DNA of 64,000 nt from Clostridiales bacterium (GCA_019420275.1 JAHZHN010000011.1:1-64000), one strand, 5' to 3'; positions 16,801 to 25,188 are shown, counted from the stretch's first letter. The notes: generated by a model from the letters alone, not told the origin. Numbers and translations are program-made.

Positions 16801-17568
16801 ATACTGATCATATGCCATCTTAAGCGGTGCCTGGAAATACCCTTTCTGGAATTCAATCTTCGTAAGTTCTGTTGAAAAGGTTGTATGACGGCAGTGATCT
16901 GACCAGTAAGTATCCAATACACGGATTTCTGTCATAGACGGATCTCTTTTTTCTTCTTTTGTGAAATAATTCTGGATATGTTTGAAATCTCTAAATGTCA
17001 TTGCCAGATTCAAGGAATCATATAGTTCTTTCAGTTCCTTGTCTCCCATTGTCTGGAAACCTTCTACAATCTTTACATCATCCGGTTCTTCAAAATCCAT
17101 TGCCAGAGTCTCCGGTTTTTCCTCATCTGTCTCTCTGGAATCTACCGGATTGATGCAGTATTCTTTGATCTCTTTCATCTGCTCCTCAGATAAGCTTCCC
17201 TTTACTACATAAGTAGTTGCGCTTCGGATGATCGCGTTCTCCTCTTCGTTCAATAACTTCACACACTGCTCTGCAGAATCTGCTCTCTGATCAAACTGTC
17301 CCGGAAGATATTCCACACTAAAAGACACCTCATCTTCTGCTTTTGGAAATTTCTCTTCGTAGACTTCGTCAACTGGAGGCTCACTAAAGACCGTCCCCAG
17401 TGCTTTCTGATAGCTTTCATCGGAAAGATCTTCTATATCGTAACGGATCAGAATCCGAAGATCATCGATTGAAAGTCCAAGATATTGTCTTAATTCTTCC
17501 AGTAATTCTTTTGCTTTTACAGCGTAGTCTTTTTTCTTCTCGACATACACTCTTCTAACATTTCCCAT
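13804..17568 (-). CDS. purL: Phosphoribosylformylglycinamidine synthase (single-chain)
   Basis: A 1254-residue enzyme of purine synthesis (FGAR + glutamine + ATP to FGAM). Order: PurS-like N-terminal domain, linker with SDHCRHTTFSTE, two AIR-synthase-like ATP-binding halves (FKNETHNHPTEIEPFGGAATC in the first, quoted as FKNETHNHPTEIEPF; FGLASIGGKDSMSG in the second), and a C-terminal class I glutamine amidotransferase with PGGFSAGDEPEG, the nucleophile Cys in GICNGFQ and SHGEGRF. It is the long clostridial type (TIGR01857). The start at 17568 (MGNVRR) has GGGAGGA 6 bases upstream; an ATG at 17589 has no ribosome-binding site and overlaps the previous gene. It follows two M14-like genes as the last gene of an operon; no other pur gene is adjacent. 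Confidence 0.95.
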   Translation of the reverse strand: MGNVRRVYVEKKKDYAVKAKELLEELRQYLGLSIDDLRILIRYDIEDLSDESYQKALGTVFSEPPVDEVYEEKFPKAEDEVSFSVEYLPGQFDQRADSAEQCVKLLNEEENAIIRSATTYVVKGSLSEEQMKEIKEYCINPVDSRETDEEKPETLAMDFEEPDDVKIVEGFQTMGDKELKELYDSLNLAMTFRDFKHIQNYFTKEEKRDPSMTEIRVLDTYWSDHCRHTTFSTELTKIEFQKGYFQAPLKMAYDQYMADHESIFAGREDKFVCLMDIALMAMRRLKKDGKLDNMEESDEINACSIVVPVSVDGGEDEEWLISFKNETHNHPTEIEPFGGAATCLGGAIRDPLSGRSYVYQAMRVTGAADPTVPLKDTLKGKLPQRKIVTGAAQGYSSYGNQIGLATGMVNEIYHPDYVAKRMEIGAVMGAAPRKNVVRESSDPGDIIILLGGRTGRDGCGGATGSSKVHTEESIETCGAEVQKGNPPTERKIQRLFRREEVSRLIKKCNDFGAGGVSVAIGELADGLIVDLDKVPKKYAGLDGTELAISESQERMAVVVDPKNVDQFLAYAAEENLEAVAVATVTEDPRLILSWRGKEIVNISRAFLDTNGAHQETEVYVEIPHRVESYFKEKEQDIPDSFKELCMATLSDLNVCSQKGLVEMFDSSIGAATVTMPYGGKYQLTPIQTMIAKLPILEGESNTVTMMSYGFDPYLSKWSPFHGAVYAITESISKIVASGGNYKKIRLTFQEYFKRLGEDKARWGQPVAALLGAYQAQIGFGLASIGGKDSMSGTFNDIDVPPTLVSFAVDVANVKNVITPELKKPGNRLIRLCLPTDAYDLPVYVEVKKIYKQIHKLIKKGQIKSAYAIGAGGTMEAVAKMAFGNGYGVKFDEEVTLSDLTDPRFGSFVVEMDSRDIHKLGIPGLLLGEVIEKPEFIFGEEKVTLEEAVEAWKEPLESVFPTKSEGSQDTLNISRLYQKGNVYVCKNKIAKPKVFIPVFPGTNCEYDSAKAFETAGAEVITKVFKNLDAQGIRDSVEVFEKAIKESQMIMFPGGFSAGDEPEGSAKFIAAAFRNEKLKEAVMDLLEKRDGLVLGICNGFQALIKLGLVPEGKIVEQTAESPTLTMNRIGRHVSKIAYTKVVSDLSPWFNKVSVGDTFSIPISHGEGRFVASNDVIEKLFVNGQVATQYVDLGEDPTMDEDYNPNGSYFAIEGITSPDGRVLGKMGHSERKGIYVSENIYGNKDQKIFESGVEYFK

Positions 17569-17581
17569 AGCTTCCTCCCAT

Positions 17582-18529
17582 TTACTCATGTAGTTTTTTT
17601 ATAATCTGAAATGCAGTTGCATTTTCTAATATTGTCGGCTGGTTTGCAGCGTAAAATACGATTCCGTTAACATTTGATCGGACTTCCGCCAGACGATTCC
17701 CTTCATAAGGATCCAAAATCTCGCCCAGCATCTGTCCTCTCTGCACTTCTTCATTGACTCCGACAAACCGTCGGAAAAAGCCTGCGGCTTTCGTTCTTAC
17801 CTGAACCATATCCTCTTCTTCTATAATACTAGCAATGTACCCATTATGGCAATTATATTTTAAAATTCCCATTCTCGTCAAAAACCGCAGAACAGATGAT
17901 ACAGCCTGTTTTGCCAGTGACTCATCCAAATTTCCAGTTGCGCCGGAATAAATGGAGAAGGCATCCGTTCCATTAACCTGCCAGTTATAATTTAACGTTG
18001 TTTTATCATAATTGCGATGTTTGCTCGTTACCACATACGGAAGCCCAAACAGATTCGCAAGACTTACACTCTCTTTTCCTGTTGAAGGCATCCGCACATG
18101 AGGAATAAAATCTCCTTTCCGGTAAAAAGACGGAAAATGAATCCCATACCGAAATCCTTTGATCTTGTCAAACAGATGTGCCGCCAGACGGCTGGTTGTA
18201 TCTCCTTCAAAATTCCCTGGAAACTGACGATTAATATCACTATTGTCGGATACCCAATATTTCATTCTGACGTTCATAGAATAATTATTGACACATGGAA
18301 CAACAAGTATCTGATTTTCGCCTACAATAGCTCCCTCTGCTTCCAGTTCCTTCAACCGTTTTACCAGAAGGGAACAGATAAACAGCTGCTGATATTCATT
18401 TCCTCGCATGGATCCTACGATACATGCAGCAGGCTCCGCCAGGTCATCCTGCCTTCCAAAACGATATCCCTCTATTTTAAATTCATTTCTCAGATAAGAG
18501 GAAAAGGAATAGAGTATTTCTTTTTTCAC
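17582..18529 (-). CDS. M14-like succinylglutamate desuccinylase/aspartoacylase family protein, copy A
   Basis: A 315-residue protein of the zinc carboxypeptidase M14 superfamily, AstE/aspartoacylase branch. The position of the zinc motif H-x-x-E reads M-R-G-N-E at 41-45: Glu45 is kept but the histidine is Arg42. The distal histidine is present (GIHFPS, His130) and DNSDINRQFPG (about 95-105) matches the conserved arginine region. The C-terminal beta-sandwich with GFFRRFVGVNEEVQRGQ is typical of the family. It overlaps copy B by 4 bases (ATGA) and stops 13 bases before the purL start, so all three are co-transcribed. Without the first zinc ligand, ordinary M14 hydrolysis is doubtful. Substrate unknown. 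Confidence 0.82.
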   Translation of the reverse strand: MKKEILYSFSSYLRNEFKIEGYRFGRQDDLAEPAACIVGSMRGNEYQQLFICSLLVKRLKELEAEGAIVGENQILVVPCVNNYSMNVRMKYWVSDNSDINRQFPGNFEGDTTSRLAAHLFDKIKGFRYGIHFPSFYRKGDFIPHVRMPSTGKESVSLANLFGLPYVVTSKHRNYDKTTLNYNWQVNGTDAFSIYSGATGNLDESLAKQAVSSVLRFLTRMGILKYNCHNGYIASIIEEEDMVQVRTKAAGFFRRFVGVNEEVQRGQMLGEILDPYEGNRLAEVRSNVNGIVFYAANQPTILENATAFQIIKKLHE

Positions 18530-19464
18530 AGATGATTTCCTCCTATAATTCTTGCCACCAAAGAACCTTCCGCTACTCCCGGATGTTCCCTGAGTGTCAT
18601 AATAATTCCATTGGTCGGAGCAATAATCTCTTCCTCAACCGCTCCCAGCAAAGGATTTGTGATCGTTCCAATGACTTCCCCTTTACGGACATGATCTTTC
18701 AGCCTCTTGTGTGAAACAAACAATCCGCTTGACTCACAGTTCATATAAAAAATCTCATCTTCCTTGATGACCGGTACTTTTTCCCTTGGACTAACCGAAC
18801 CATTCCATATGCCAAGTTCTTTCATAACCGCAAAAATTCCTTCAATAATCTGTTCACAGAAATCATATTTTATCCGGAAAGCCGCCCCTGATTCTGTAAC
18901 CAGAGCCGGAATCCCCATCTGATTCATTGTATAAGCCAGGCTTCCCTGATTTACGGAAGCCGACGGGTGAATCCATACCAAATCCGTATTCATCTGCCCG
19001 GACAAATGGAGCAGTTCTTCACTATAATCATCATTCAGCCGTACCTGCGGCACCTCCTGCAGAAAAATATTGCTGGAATGGATATCAATGCAACAGGACG
19101 CACCCTTCATGTCTTCCACAAGTTTGGCCGCTGTATAATCTTCCATTCCACCATTGATATCTCCCGGAAACACCGTACTGTAATCGATATTGGTGATTGG
19201 CACTGACCGTGTCCTGGCATCCAGGCCCAATGGATTAATGGCCGGATACACATCTACGATTCCTGATAACAGGGAATAATCCTCTTTGATCCTTTTAATG
19301 ATCTCACCGCAGATATACTGTCCTCCCAGTTCATCTCCATAAATTCCTGAGACAAGGCATATCCTCTTTTCATTCCCCTTCATATGATCCGGCGTCAATG
19401 AGTTCTTTTTGATCTTTAACTGCTCTCCTACAGGCAGATTTACAGATGCTACTGTCTCTATCAT
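18526..19464 (-). CDS. M14-like succinylglutamate desuccinylase/aspartoacylase family protein, copy B
   Basis: A 312-residue paralogue of the downstream gene. The zinc motif reads I-Y-G-D-E at 41-45: Glu45 is kept while the first histidine is Tyr42. The distal histidine is present (CIDIHSSN, His129) and FPGDING matches the conserved loop. The C-terminal domain (SSGLFVSHKRLKDHVRKGE, then GTITNPLLG) is a biotinyl-lipoyl-like beta-sandwich seen in AstE proteins. The start at 19464 (ATG) is preferred over GTG at 19470 because AGAGG lies 7 bases before it. It is the first gene of the operon B-A-purL and has a good promoter. Both copies miss the same ligand, with the motif at the same position, so they may act as a heterodimer or bind rather than cleave a substrate (inference). 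Confidence 0.82.
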   Translation of the reverse strand: MIETVASVNLPVGEQLKIKKNSLTPDHMKGNEKRICLVSGIYGDELGGQYICGEIIKRIKEDYSLLSGIVDVYPAINPLGLDARTRSVPITNIDYSTVFPGDINGGMEDYTAAKLVEDMKGASCCIDIHSSNIFLQEVPQVRLNDDYSEELLHLSGQMNTDLVWIHPSASVNQGSLAYTMNQMGIPALVTESGAAFRIKYDFCEQIIEGIFAVMKELGIWNGSVSPREKVPVIKEDEIFYMNCESSGLFVSHKRLKDHVRKGEVIGTITNPLLGAVEEEIIAPTNGIIMTLREHPGVAEGSLVARIIGGNHL

Positions 19465-19539
19465 CTTCACGCCTCTTTTCTATGCTGTTGGATCGCCGCC
19501 TGTTCTTTGCGGCGAACATTCTTATCTCTGCTTTTCCGT

Positions 19540-19568
19540 ATCGTATCATAGAAGAAATAGGTTGTCAA
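19540..19568 (-). promoter_or_regulatory. Promoter of the M14 pair-purL operon
   Basis: On the minus strand TTGACA (19563-19568) and TACGAT (19540-19545) with 17-base spacing. A leader hairpin TCGCCGC/GCGGCGA (about 19490-19515) lies between it and the first gene. Confidence 0.75.
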
Positions 19569-19602
19569 TCAGCCCCGTATCATGCTTTTTGCTGTACTTT
19601 TC

Positions 19603-19631
19603 TTGCTTTTTTCCAAAAGGTTTAGTATAGT
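19603..19631 (+). promoter_or_regulatory. Promoter of the DUF1292 gene
   Basis: TTGCTT (19603-19608) and TATAGT (19626-19631) with 17-base spacing, 30 bases before the gene. It is divergent from the M14-purL promoter. Confidence 0.7.
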
Positions 19632-19660
19632 GAAAAAAACAATAGAAATGAGGTATGACT

Positions 19661-19981
19661 ATGAGTGAATTTGAAGATAACGTTATAGAAGAAGATAACC
19701 CTGTCCTTCATCTGGAACTGGAAGACGGAACCGTTATGGACTGTGCTGTTGTCGCAATCTTCGAAGCAGGTCCCCAGACCTATATCGCGCTGATTCCGGT
19801 TGAGGAACTGGAAACCGAAGATGAAGAAACAGCCCTGCTGCTGTACCGTTATGTTGTATCCCCTGAGGACGAAGAATCCTTTGATCTTGAGAACATCGAA
19901 GATGATGAAGAATACAAGCTTGTCACAGATACACTGGATGAGATTTTAGATGAATCTCTTGAAAACGGTGCTGACTTCTAA
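19661..19981 (+). CDS. DUF1292 domain protein
   Basis: A 106-residue, very acidic cytoplasmic protein of the DUF1292 (YrzB-like) family. It begins with NPVLHLELEDGTVMDCAVVAIFE, a small beta-rich core, then PQTYIALIPVEE and a long Asp/Glu-rich C-terminal half. Function is unknown; in many Firmicutes the family gene lies near the alaS-yrvJ-yrzL group, which is not the case here. The start at 19661 has GAGG 6 bases upstream; an ATG two codons earlier abuts that site. It has its own promoter and a strong terminator, so it is monocistronic. Confidence 0.85.
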   Translation: MSEFEDNVIEEDNPVLHLELEDGTVMDCAVVAIFEAGPQTYIALIPVEELETEDEETALLLYRYVVSPEDEESFDLENIEDDEEYKLVTDTLDEILDESLENGADF

Positions 19982-19994
19982 TCTGTCATTTAAA

Positions 19995-20049
19995 AGCTCT
20001 GTCTGATTCCCGGCTCTGGCCGGAATAAAGAATCAGCGGGGCTTTTTTT
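19995..20049 (+). terminator. Terminator of the DUF1292 gene
   Basis: AGCTC and CTGATTC on the 5' side pair with GAATCAG and GGGCT on the 3' side, followed by TTTTTTT. The 3' arm overlaps the stop codon and last codons of the convergent DUF1653 gene. Confidence 0.82.
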
Positions 20050-20569
20050 CGTAATGTACTTTTGTCTTTAAGATTTTTTCCAATTCATTGTATTTTTCTT
20101 CTCTGCTCTGTCCGTTCAAAACACAATCCATAGACAAGCTCATGGAATCCAGCATAATCTCTGATACCGTGTCTTTATAACGCATCAGCACATCTAACCT
20201 GCTCTGATGATCCGGCGCATCCAAAAACTCAAGGAGCGGATTGTTTTCCTCGAAACTCAAAGTTTCCTGTTCTAATGGTTCTTCCTGCTTCTTTGGTGCT
20301 ATTACAGCTTCCTGCTTCCTGAGATTTTCCTGTTCTATCTTTTCAAAGCGGAATTTCTGCTCCGCCTCCGGATATTTTTCCCTGTCTACTTCACTCATAA
20401 ACATGGAAAGAGGTCTTGCAAAGACCTTAAAATCTCCATATAGAGCCTGGTAAATCACCAATTTCTCTCCTGTCTCTGAATGTTCTGCCACCGTAATGAT
20501 CTGATACAGCTTATTTTTAAAATGGCGGTAAAATTCTCCGGCTCTCGGTATCATTCTCTTATCACTCAT
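20033..20569 (-). CDS. DUF1653 domain protein
   Basis: A 178-residue protein. The first 65 residues (RAGEFYRHFKNKLYQIITVAEH ... YQALYGDFKVFARPLSMF, shown in part) are the DUF1653 beta-barrel, a small SH3-like domain of unknown function. The rest is a Glu/Gln/Lys-rich linker and a helical C-terminus. The start at 20569 has GGGAGGG 6 bases upstream and overlaps the last 8 bases of the helicase gene, so translation is coupled. Its stop codon lies inside the terminator of the convergent DUF1292 gene. Confidence 0.82.
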   Translation of the reverse strand: MSDKRMIPRAGEFYRHFKNKLYQIITVAEHSETGEKLVIYQALYGDFKVFARPLSMFMSEVDREKYPEAEQKFRFEKIEQENLRKQEAVIAPKKQEEPLEQETLSFEENNPLLEFLDAPDHQSRLDVLMRYKDTVSEIMLDSMSLSMDCVLNGQSREEKYNELEKILKTKVHYEKKPR

Positions 20570-22418
20570 ACGTGTCCCTCCCCGGTTTTTTTGTTGTTTC
20601 TATCTCTTTCAGGAATCTGGATTCCCGGCTGTCTTTATTATACAGCTTTTCTACTGAAAACACATGCAGATATTTCCTGGCACGAGTTGCCGCTACATAA
20701 AACATTCTCCGTTCCTCCTCTATGTCTTCCTCCTTTATGGATTTTTTGTGAGGAATCACATCTTCGTTGATATCCGGCAAAAATACTCGATCAAATTCCA
20801 AACCTTTGGAACTATGCATCGTACTTATAACGACACCATTTTTTTCTGCTTGATTTTCTTTTGACTGCCGGTTTAATTCTTCCGTATATTCCCGTATGTA
20901 ATCAAACCATTCTTCATATGTCTCAAATCCTTTTGCACTGTCCTGCAGCTCTTCCAAGACCTGCGTCAGCTCTTCTTCCTGCATTCTCTGGAATCTTGCG
21001 TACTCAGCAAGATACGCATTATATCCAACGGATTTGCGGATGTATGTAATCGCTGCTGCCGGCGTCATCTTAGAAAGGATTCGGATGTCCTCTTTCATCT
21101 CCTCTATGTTGTCATACAGCCATGGCTTCCCCTTAGTTTTTTCCAGCAGGTCCTCAAAGGATACCTCTGGTTCTGTCAGATATTCACGGCTGATATAACG
21201 CTTCGGCCGGTTCATGACCCTAAGAAATGTACTTCTTCTCCTGTCTCCCATGGCAAGCCGCATATAATCAATCAGATTTTTCGCAATCCAGTGGTCAAAA
21301 AGATTCGGCACCATATCTCTCATAGAAAATGGAATGTTATATGCCATCAACGCCCCAATCAGCTGTCTCGGTCCCTGATTGGTCCTCGTCAGCACCGCAA
21401 TCTCAGAAAGAGGCCGTTTCTTTCCCATCTCTTCGCGAATCGTATATACAATATGTTTGTTTTCTTCCCACTGATCCCTAAAACGTCTAATTTCCACTGG
21501 ATATTGTCGCCCCTGAAAAGCTTCCATTTTTTTTGGAAACCGCTTTGTATTGTGGCAGATAATCTTTTCAGCAAATGTAACGATTTCTTCTCCTGACCGG
21601 AAATTTGTATTCAAAATAACCTGCTGTGTCTCCGGATAATCCTTTGGAAACCCAAGCATAAGTTCCGGTCGGGCGCCCCGGAATTTATAAATAGACTGAT
21701 CATCATCCCCGACAATAAACAAATTCCTTTTTGGCTCCGCCAAAAGCCTTACAATCTCATACTGAATTTTATTAATATCCTGGAATTCATCAATCAAAAT
21801 ATAGGGAAATCTCTGCTGCCATGCCGACCGGATATCCTCTCTTTCCTTCAGCAGTTCATAGGTATAAATTAAAATATCATCAAAATCAATCCAGCGATTT
21901 TGATGCAGTTTTTTTTCATAGGCCTCATAAATTTCCCGAAACACCTCATCACCACAGCTGCTGCTGTAATAATAATCCAGAGAAATCATCTGTCCTTTGA
22001 CCAGGCTGATTTCCTGAATCACAGACCGGATAAAATCTCCGTCATCTTCCACATCCAGATGGCGGTCATAAAGAATTTCTCTGATCATATCGTATTTTCG
22101 GGATTCCGGCAGGATATTTTCTGCCCGATACCCATAGGCATGCCGAAGCATCATAAAGAAAACAGAATGAAAGGTTCCAAAGGAAACCGGCAGAGTTTTC
22201 CCTGCCAGCCTTTGAAACCTCTCTCTCATTTCCACCGCGGCTGCTCTTGTGAAAGTGATCACAAGAATATGCTCCGGCTGCACTTTATAATGACCGATCA
22301 GATACTGGACTCGCTTCGTTATTACCAGCGTCTTCCCTGATCCTGGACCTGCAAGCACCATCATCGGTCCATCCTTATGCATAACCGCCTTTTTCTGAGC
22401 CTTGCTTAATCTGCTCAC
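20562..22418 (-). CDS. UvrD/Rep-family DNA helicase, short paralogue
   Basis: A 618-residue superfamily 1A helicase. Motifs: SKAQKKAV, Walker A AGPGSGKT (about 23-30), ITFTRAAAVEMRER, DEFQDINKIQ, GDDDQSIYKFRGARP, NTNFRS, STMHSSKGLEFDRVFLPD and YVAATRARKYL. It is about 120 residues shorter than PcrA and lacks the C-terminal Tudor-like domain, so it is a distinct family member and not a second PcrA. The start is GTG at 22418, overlapping the gltX stop as GTGA, with GGAGG 10 bases upstream. The order gltX-helicase-DUF1653 with overlaps at both junctions points to one transcript. Confidence 0.92.
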   Translation of the reverse strand: MSRLSKAQKKAVMHKDGPMMVLAGPGSGKTLVITKRVQYLIGHYKVQPEHILVITFTRAAAVEMRERFQRLAGKTLPVSFGTFHSVFFMMLRHAYGYRAENILPESRKYDMIREILYDRHLDVEDDGDFIRSVIQEISLVKGQMISLDYYYSSSCGDEVFREIYEAYEKKLHQNRWIDFDDILIYTYELLKEREDIRSAWQQRFPYILIDEFQDINKIQYEIVRLLAEPKRNLFIVGDDDQSIYKFRGARPELMLGFPKDYPETQQVILNTNFRSGEEIVTFAEKIICHNTKRFPKKMEAFQGRQYPVEIRRFRDQWEENKHIVYTIREEMGKKRPLSEIAVLTRTNQGPRQLIGALMAYNIPFSMRDMVPNLFDHWIAKNLIDYMRLAMGDRRRSTFLRVMNRPKRYISREYLTEPEVSFEDLLEKTKGKPWLYDNIEEMKEDIRILSKMTPAAAITYIRKSVGYNAYLAEYARFQRMQEEELTQVLEELQDSAKGFETYEEWFDYIREYTEELNRQSKENQAEKNGVVISTMHSSKGLEFDRVFLPDINEDVIPHKKSIKEEDIEEERRMFYVAATRARKYLHVFSVEKLYNKDSRESRFLKEIETTKKPGRDTYE

Positions 22419-23875
22419 GAAATTTCAGCCTCCAGCTTGCTGACTGCCGCATTGATTCTCCGAATCGATTCTTCTTTTCCAAGAAGCTCCATAAGTTCTG
22501 TCGCTCCTCCTGGAGTCATCTGTTTTCCAGAAAGTGCTGTACGCACCGGCCACATGACATATCCGTTTTTATATTCATGTTCCTTTGCAAAGGCAAGAAG
22601 CATTTCGTAAAGAGCATCATTAGAAAAATCTTCCTGATCTTCAATTACTGGAAGCACTTCCTTCAAAACATCCAGGGAAGATTCTGGTGTTGTCTTCATC
22701 TTCTTGTGTTTATACATGGAAATATCATAATCCGGCACCTGTTCGAAAAAGTCGATGTGTTCCGGAATCTCCGTCAGTCTCTCGATTCTTGTCTTTACCA
22801 TAGAAAGAATCTTATCAAAATCCATCTCCCGATGAATCACATTTTTAACGATTGGCAGTGCCATTGCCTTAAACCGCTCAAAATCCATTGCCTTAATGTA
22901 CTCACCATTCATCCAGGCAATCTTTTTCATATCAAAAACAGCAGGTGTCTTTGACATATGATGATAGTCAAAAATCTCCTCCAGCTCTTTTAAAGAAAAG
23001 ATTTCCTGTTCTCCTCCCGGACTCCATCCAAGAAGTGCAACAAAATTGACAATCGCTTCCGGCAGGAATCCTTGTTCTACAAGATCTTCGAAAGAAGAAT
23101 GCCCCTTTCTCTTACTCAGCTTCTGATGATCTTCATCCGTAATCAGAGGGCAGTGAATATAGACTGGCTTTTCCCAGCCAAAAGCATCATACAGACGATT
23201 GTACTTTGGTGTGGAAGACAGATATTCATTTCCTCTTACCACGTGAGTAATTCCCATCAAATGATCATCGACTACATTGGCAAAATTGTAAGTCGGATAT
23301 CCGTCTGATTTAATCAGGATCATATCATCCAGTTCAATATTATCTACGGTAATCTCTCCATAAATCTCATCTGTAAAAGATGTTGTCCCTTCCGTCGGAT
23401 TATTCTGACGGATCACATACGGCACACCTGCATCCAGCTTTTCCTGTACTTCTTCTTTACTCAAAGACAAACAATGCTTATCATAATGGCTGATCATAAC
23501 ATCTCCTGATTTTACTTTGAGACTGTCCAGCCTCTCCTGGTCACAAAAACAGTAATATGCTTCCCCTTTATCAATCAGTTCCTTAGCATATTTCATATAG
23601 ATTCCCTGCGCCTGACGTTCGCTCTGAACATACGGACCGACACCTCCATCTTTGTCCGGGCCCTCATCGTGACTTAATCCTGCTTTTTCCAGTGTCTTGT
23701 AAATAATCTCCTCTGCACCTTCCAGTTTCCTTACCTGGTCGGTATCTTCAATTCTTAAAATAAAATCACCGCCTGCATGGCGCGCAATCAGATACGCATA
23801 CAGCGCAGTCCTCAAATTTCCTACATGCATCTTCCCTGTCGGGCTTGGTGCAAATCTGGTTCTTACTTTGCTCAT
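22415..23875 (-). CDS. gltX: Glutamyl-tRNA synthetase
   Basis: A 486-residue class I aminoacyl-tRNA synthetase that charges tRNA-Glu. Signature motifs are PSPTGKMHVGNLRTALY (HIGH-type, HVGN) near residue 10 and KLSKRKG (KMSKS-type) near 250; the C-terminal helical anticodon-binding domain follows. The start at 23875 has a GGAG site upstream. A promoter with TTTACA and TAGAAT lies just 5'. Length is normal. No GatCAB genes are in the window, so discriminating or non-discriminating charging cannot be decided. Confidence 0.96.
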   Translation of the reverse strand: MSKVRTRFAPSPTGKMHVGNLRTALYAYLIARHAGGDFILRIEDTDQVRKLEGAEEIIYKTLEKAGLSHDEGPDKDGGVGPYVQSERQAQGIYMKYAKELIDKGEAYYCFCDQERLDSLKVKSGDVMISHYDKHCLSLSKEEVQEKLDAGVPYVIRQNNPTEGTTSFTDEIYGEITVDNIELDDMILIKSDGYPTYNFANVVDDHLMGITHVVRGNEYLSSTPKYNRLYDAFGWEKPVYIHCPLITDEDHQKLSKRKGHSSFEDLVEQGFLPEAIVNFVALLGWSPGGEQEIFSLKELEEIFDYHHMSKTPAVFDMKKIAWMNGEYIKAMDFERFKAMALPIVKNVIHREMDFDKILSMVKTRIERLTEIPEHIDFFEQVPDYDISMYKHKKMKTTPESSLDVLKEVLPVIEDQEDFSNDALYEMLLAFAKEHEYKNGYVMWPVRTALSGKQMTPGGATELMELLGKEESIRRINAAVSKLEAEIS

Positions 23876-23928
23876 GATTTTCTCCTATTCTTAAATCCTG
23901 CTTCAGGAATTTTTTTCATTGCTTTTCC

Positions 23929-23957
23929 ATTCTACAAAACTTCCCTCTTTTTGTAAA
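23929..23957 (-). promoter_or_regulatory. Promoter of the gltX operon
   Basis: On the minus strand TTTACA (23952-23957) and TAGAAT (23929-23934) with 17-base spacing. Confidence 0.75.
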
Positions 23958-23966
23958 GAATTCCTC

Positions 23967-25172
23967 TTATAACTCCTTCAAAATTTTCAGAGCTTCCGGA
24001 AACGGCTGCAGAGATCTTTCTAGAATTCCTTTGATACAGGCAATCAAAACACCATAATTGACAATCGGAACACCTGCTTCTACTGCTCTTTGAATCCGGC
24101 TTTTCATTTCTCTGCGGTTTAACATACATCCGCCGCAGTGAATGATCAGCTGATAGTTTTCCAAATCATCAGGGAAACCATTTCCGCTGCTTGTATCAAA
24201 CTGAAACTCTTTTCCCGTGTACTGTCGAATCCATCTTGGAATCTTCACGGTTCCAATATCATCACACTGTCTGTGATGGGTACATCCCTCAGCAATCAGA
24301 ATCCTATCACCATCTTTTAATGATTTCAGCGCGCGGACTCCGCGAATTTCCTCTTCCAAATCCCCTTTATACCGAGCAAACAAGATAGAAAAAGAGGTCA
24401 GCCTAATATCATTCGGCACATCTTTTGCCACCTGTTCAAATGCCTGGGAATCCGTAATTACAAGAGCCGGCTTTGTACCTAATTTTTCTAAAACTCCTGC
24501 AAGTTCAAAATCACGGACAACAACGGATGCTGCACCGGATTCCAGCAGATCCCGTATCGTCTGCTGCTGCGGAAGAATCAGCCGTCCTTTCGGTGCTGCT
24601 GAATCAATCGGCACGACCAAAACCACTAAATCCAGAGGATTCACCAAATCCCCTACGATTTTCTGCGTGTCTTTTTCGGACGGAACGATTCTTCCAATGG
24701 CTTCTTTTAATTCCTGAATTCCTTCTCCTGTCACAGCACTGACATAACAAGCATCTTTTCCTTTTGCTTCTTCTTTAGACAAATCAATCTTATTGTATAC
24801 CTTCAGATATGGAAGTTTTCTCTTTTCCATCAGTTCAATGATATCTTGTTCGAAACTTGTCATTCCCTGTCCGGCATCCATGATCACAAGGGCGATATCT
24901 GCTTTGCTCAACACCTCTTTGGCTTTTTTTACACGTTTTTCTCCCAATTCTCCCTCATCATCCAAACCTGGTGTGTCAATCATTACCACCGGCCCTAAAG
25001 GAAGCAGTTCCATAGATTTGTAAACAGGATCTGTCGTTGTCCCCTTTACTTCCGATACGATGGCCAGCTCCTGATTGGTAAGCGCATTGATCACGCTTGA
25101 TTTCCCTGCATTTCTTTTTCCAAACAATGCAATATGGATTCTGTCACTTCTTGGTGTCTCATTTAAACTCAT
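23967..25172 (-). CDS. hydF: [FeFe]-hydrogenase H-cluster maturation GTPase HydF
   Basis: A 401-residue scaffold protein on which the 2Fe subcluster of [FeFe]-hydrogenase is assembled with HydE and HydG. The N-terminal GTPase has GKRNAGKSS (P-loop, about 18-26), DTPGLDD and NKID. The C-terminal cluster-binding domain has CTHHRQC (C-x-H) and HCGGC near residues 300-360, the Fe-S ligands of HydF. The start at 25172 has AGGACAGGAG upstream; the longer frame from 25235 lies inside the preceding gene. It follows the nuclease gene by 16 bases. HydE, HydG and the hydrogenase itself are not in the window. Confidence 0.95.
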   Translation of the reverse strand: MSLNETPRSDRIHIALFGKRNAGKSSVINALTNQELAIVSEVKGTTTDPVYKSMELLPLGPVVMIDTPGLDDEGELGEKRVKKAKEVLSKADIALVIMDAGQGMTSFEQDIIELMEKRKLPYLKVYNKIDLSKEEAKGKDACYVSAVTGEGIQELKEAIGRIVPSEKDTQKIVGDLVNPLDLVVLVVPIDSAAPKGRLILPQQQTIRDLLESGAASVVVRDFELAGVLEKLGTKPALVITDSQAFEQVAKDVPNDIRLTSFSILFARYKGDLEEEIRGVRALKSLKDGDRILIAEGCTHHRQCDDIGTVKIPRWIRQYTGKEFQFDTSSGNGFPDDLENYQLIIHCGGCMLNRREMKSRIQRAVEAGVPIVNYGVLIACIKGILERSLQPFPEALKILKEL

Positions 25173-25188
25173 ACTCCTGTCCTTTCTG

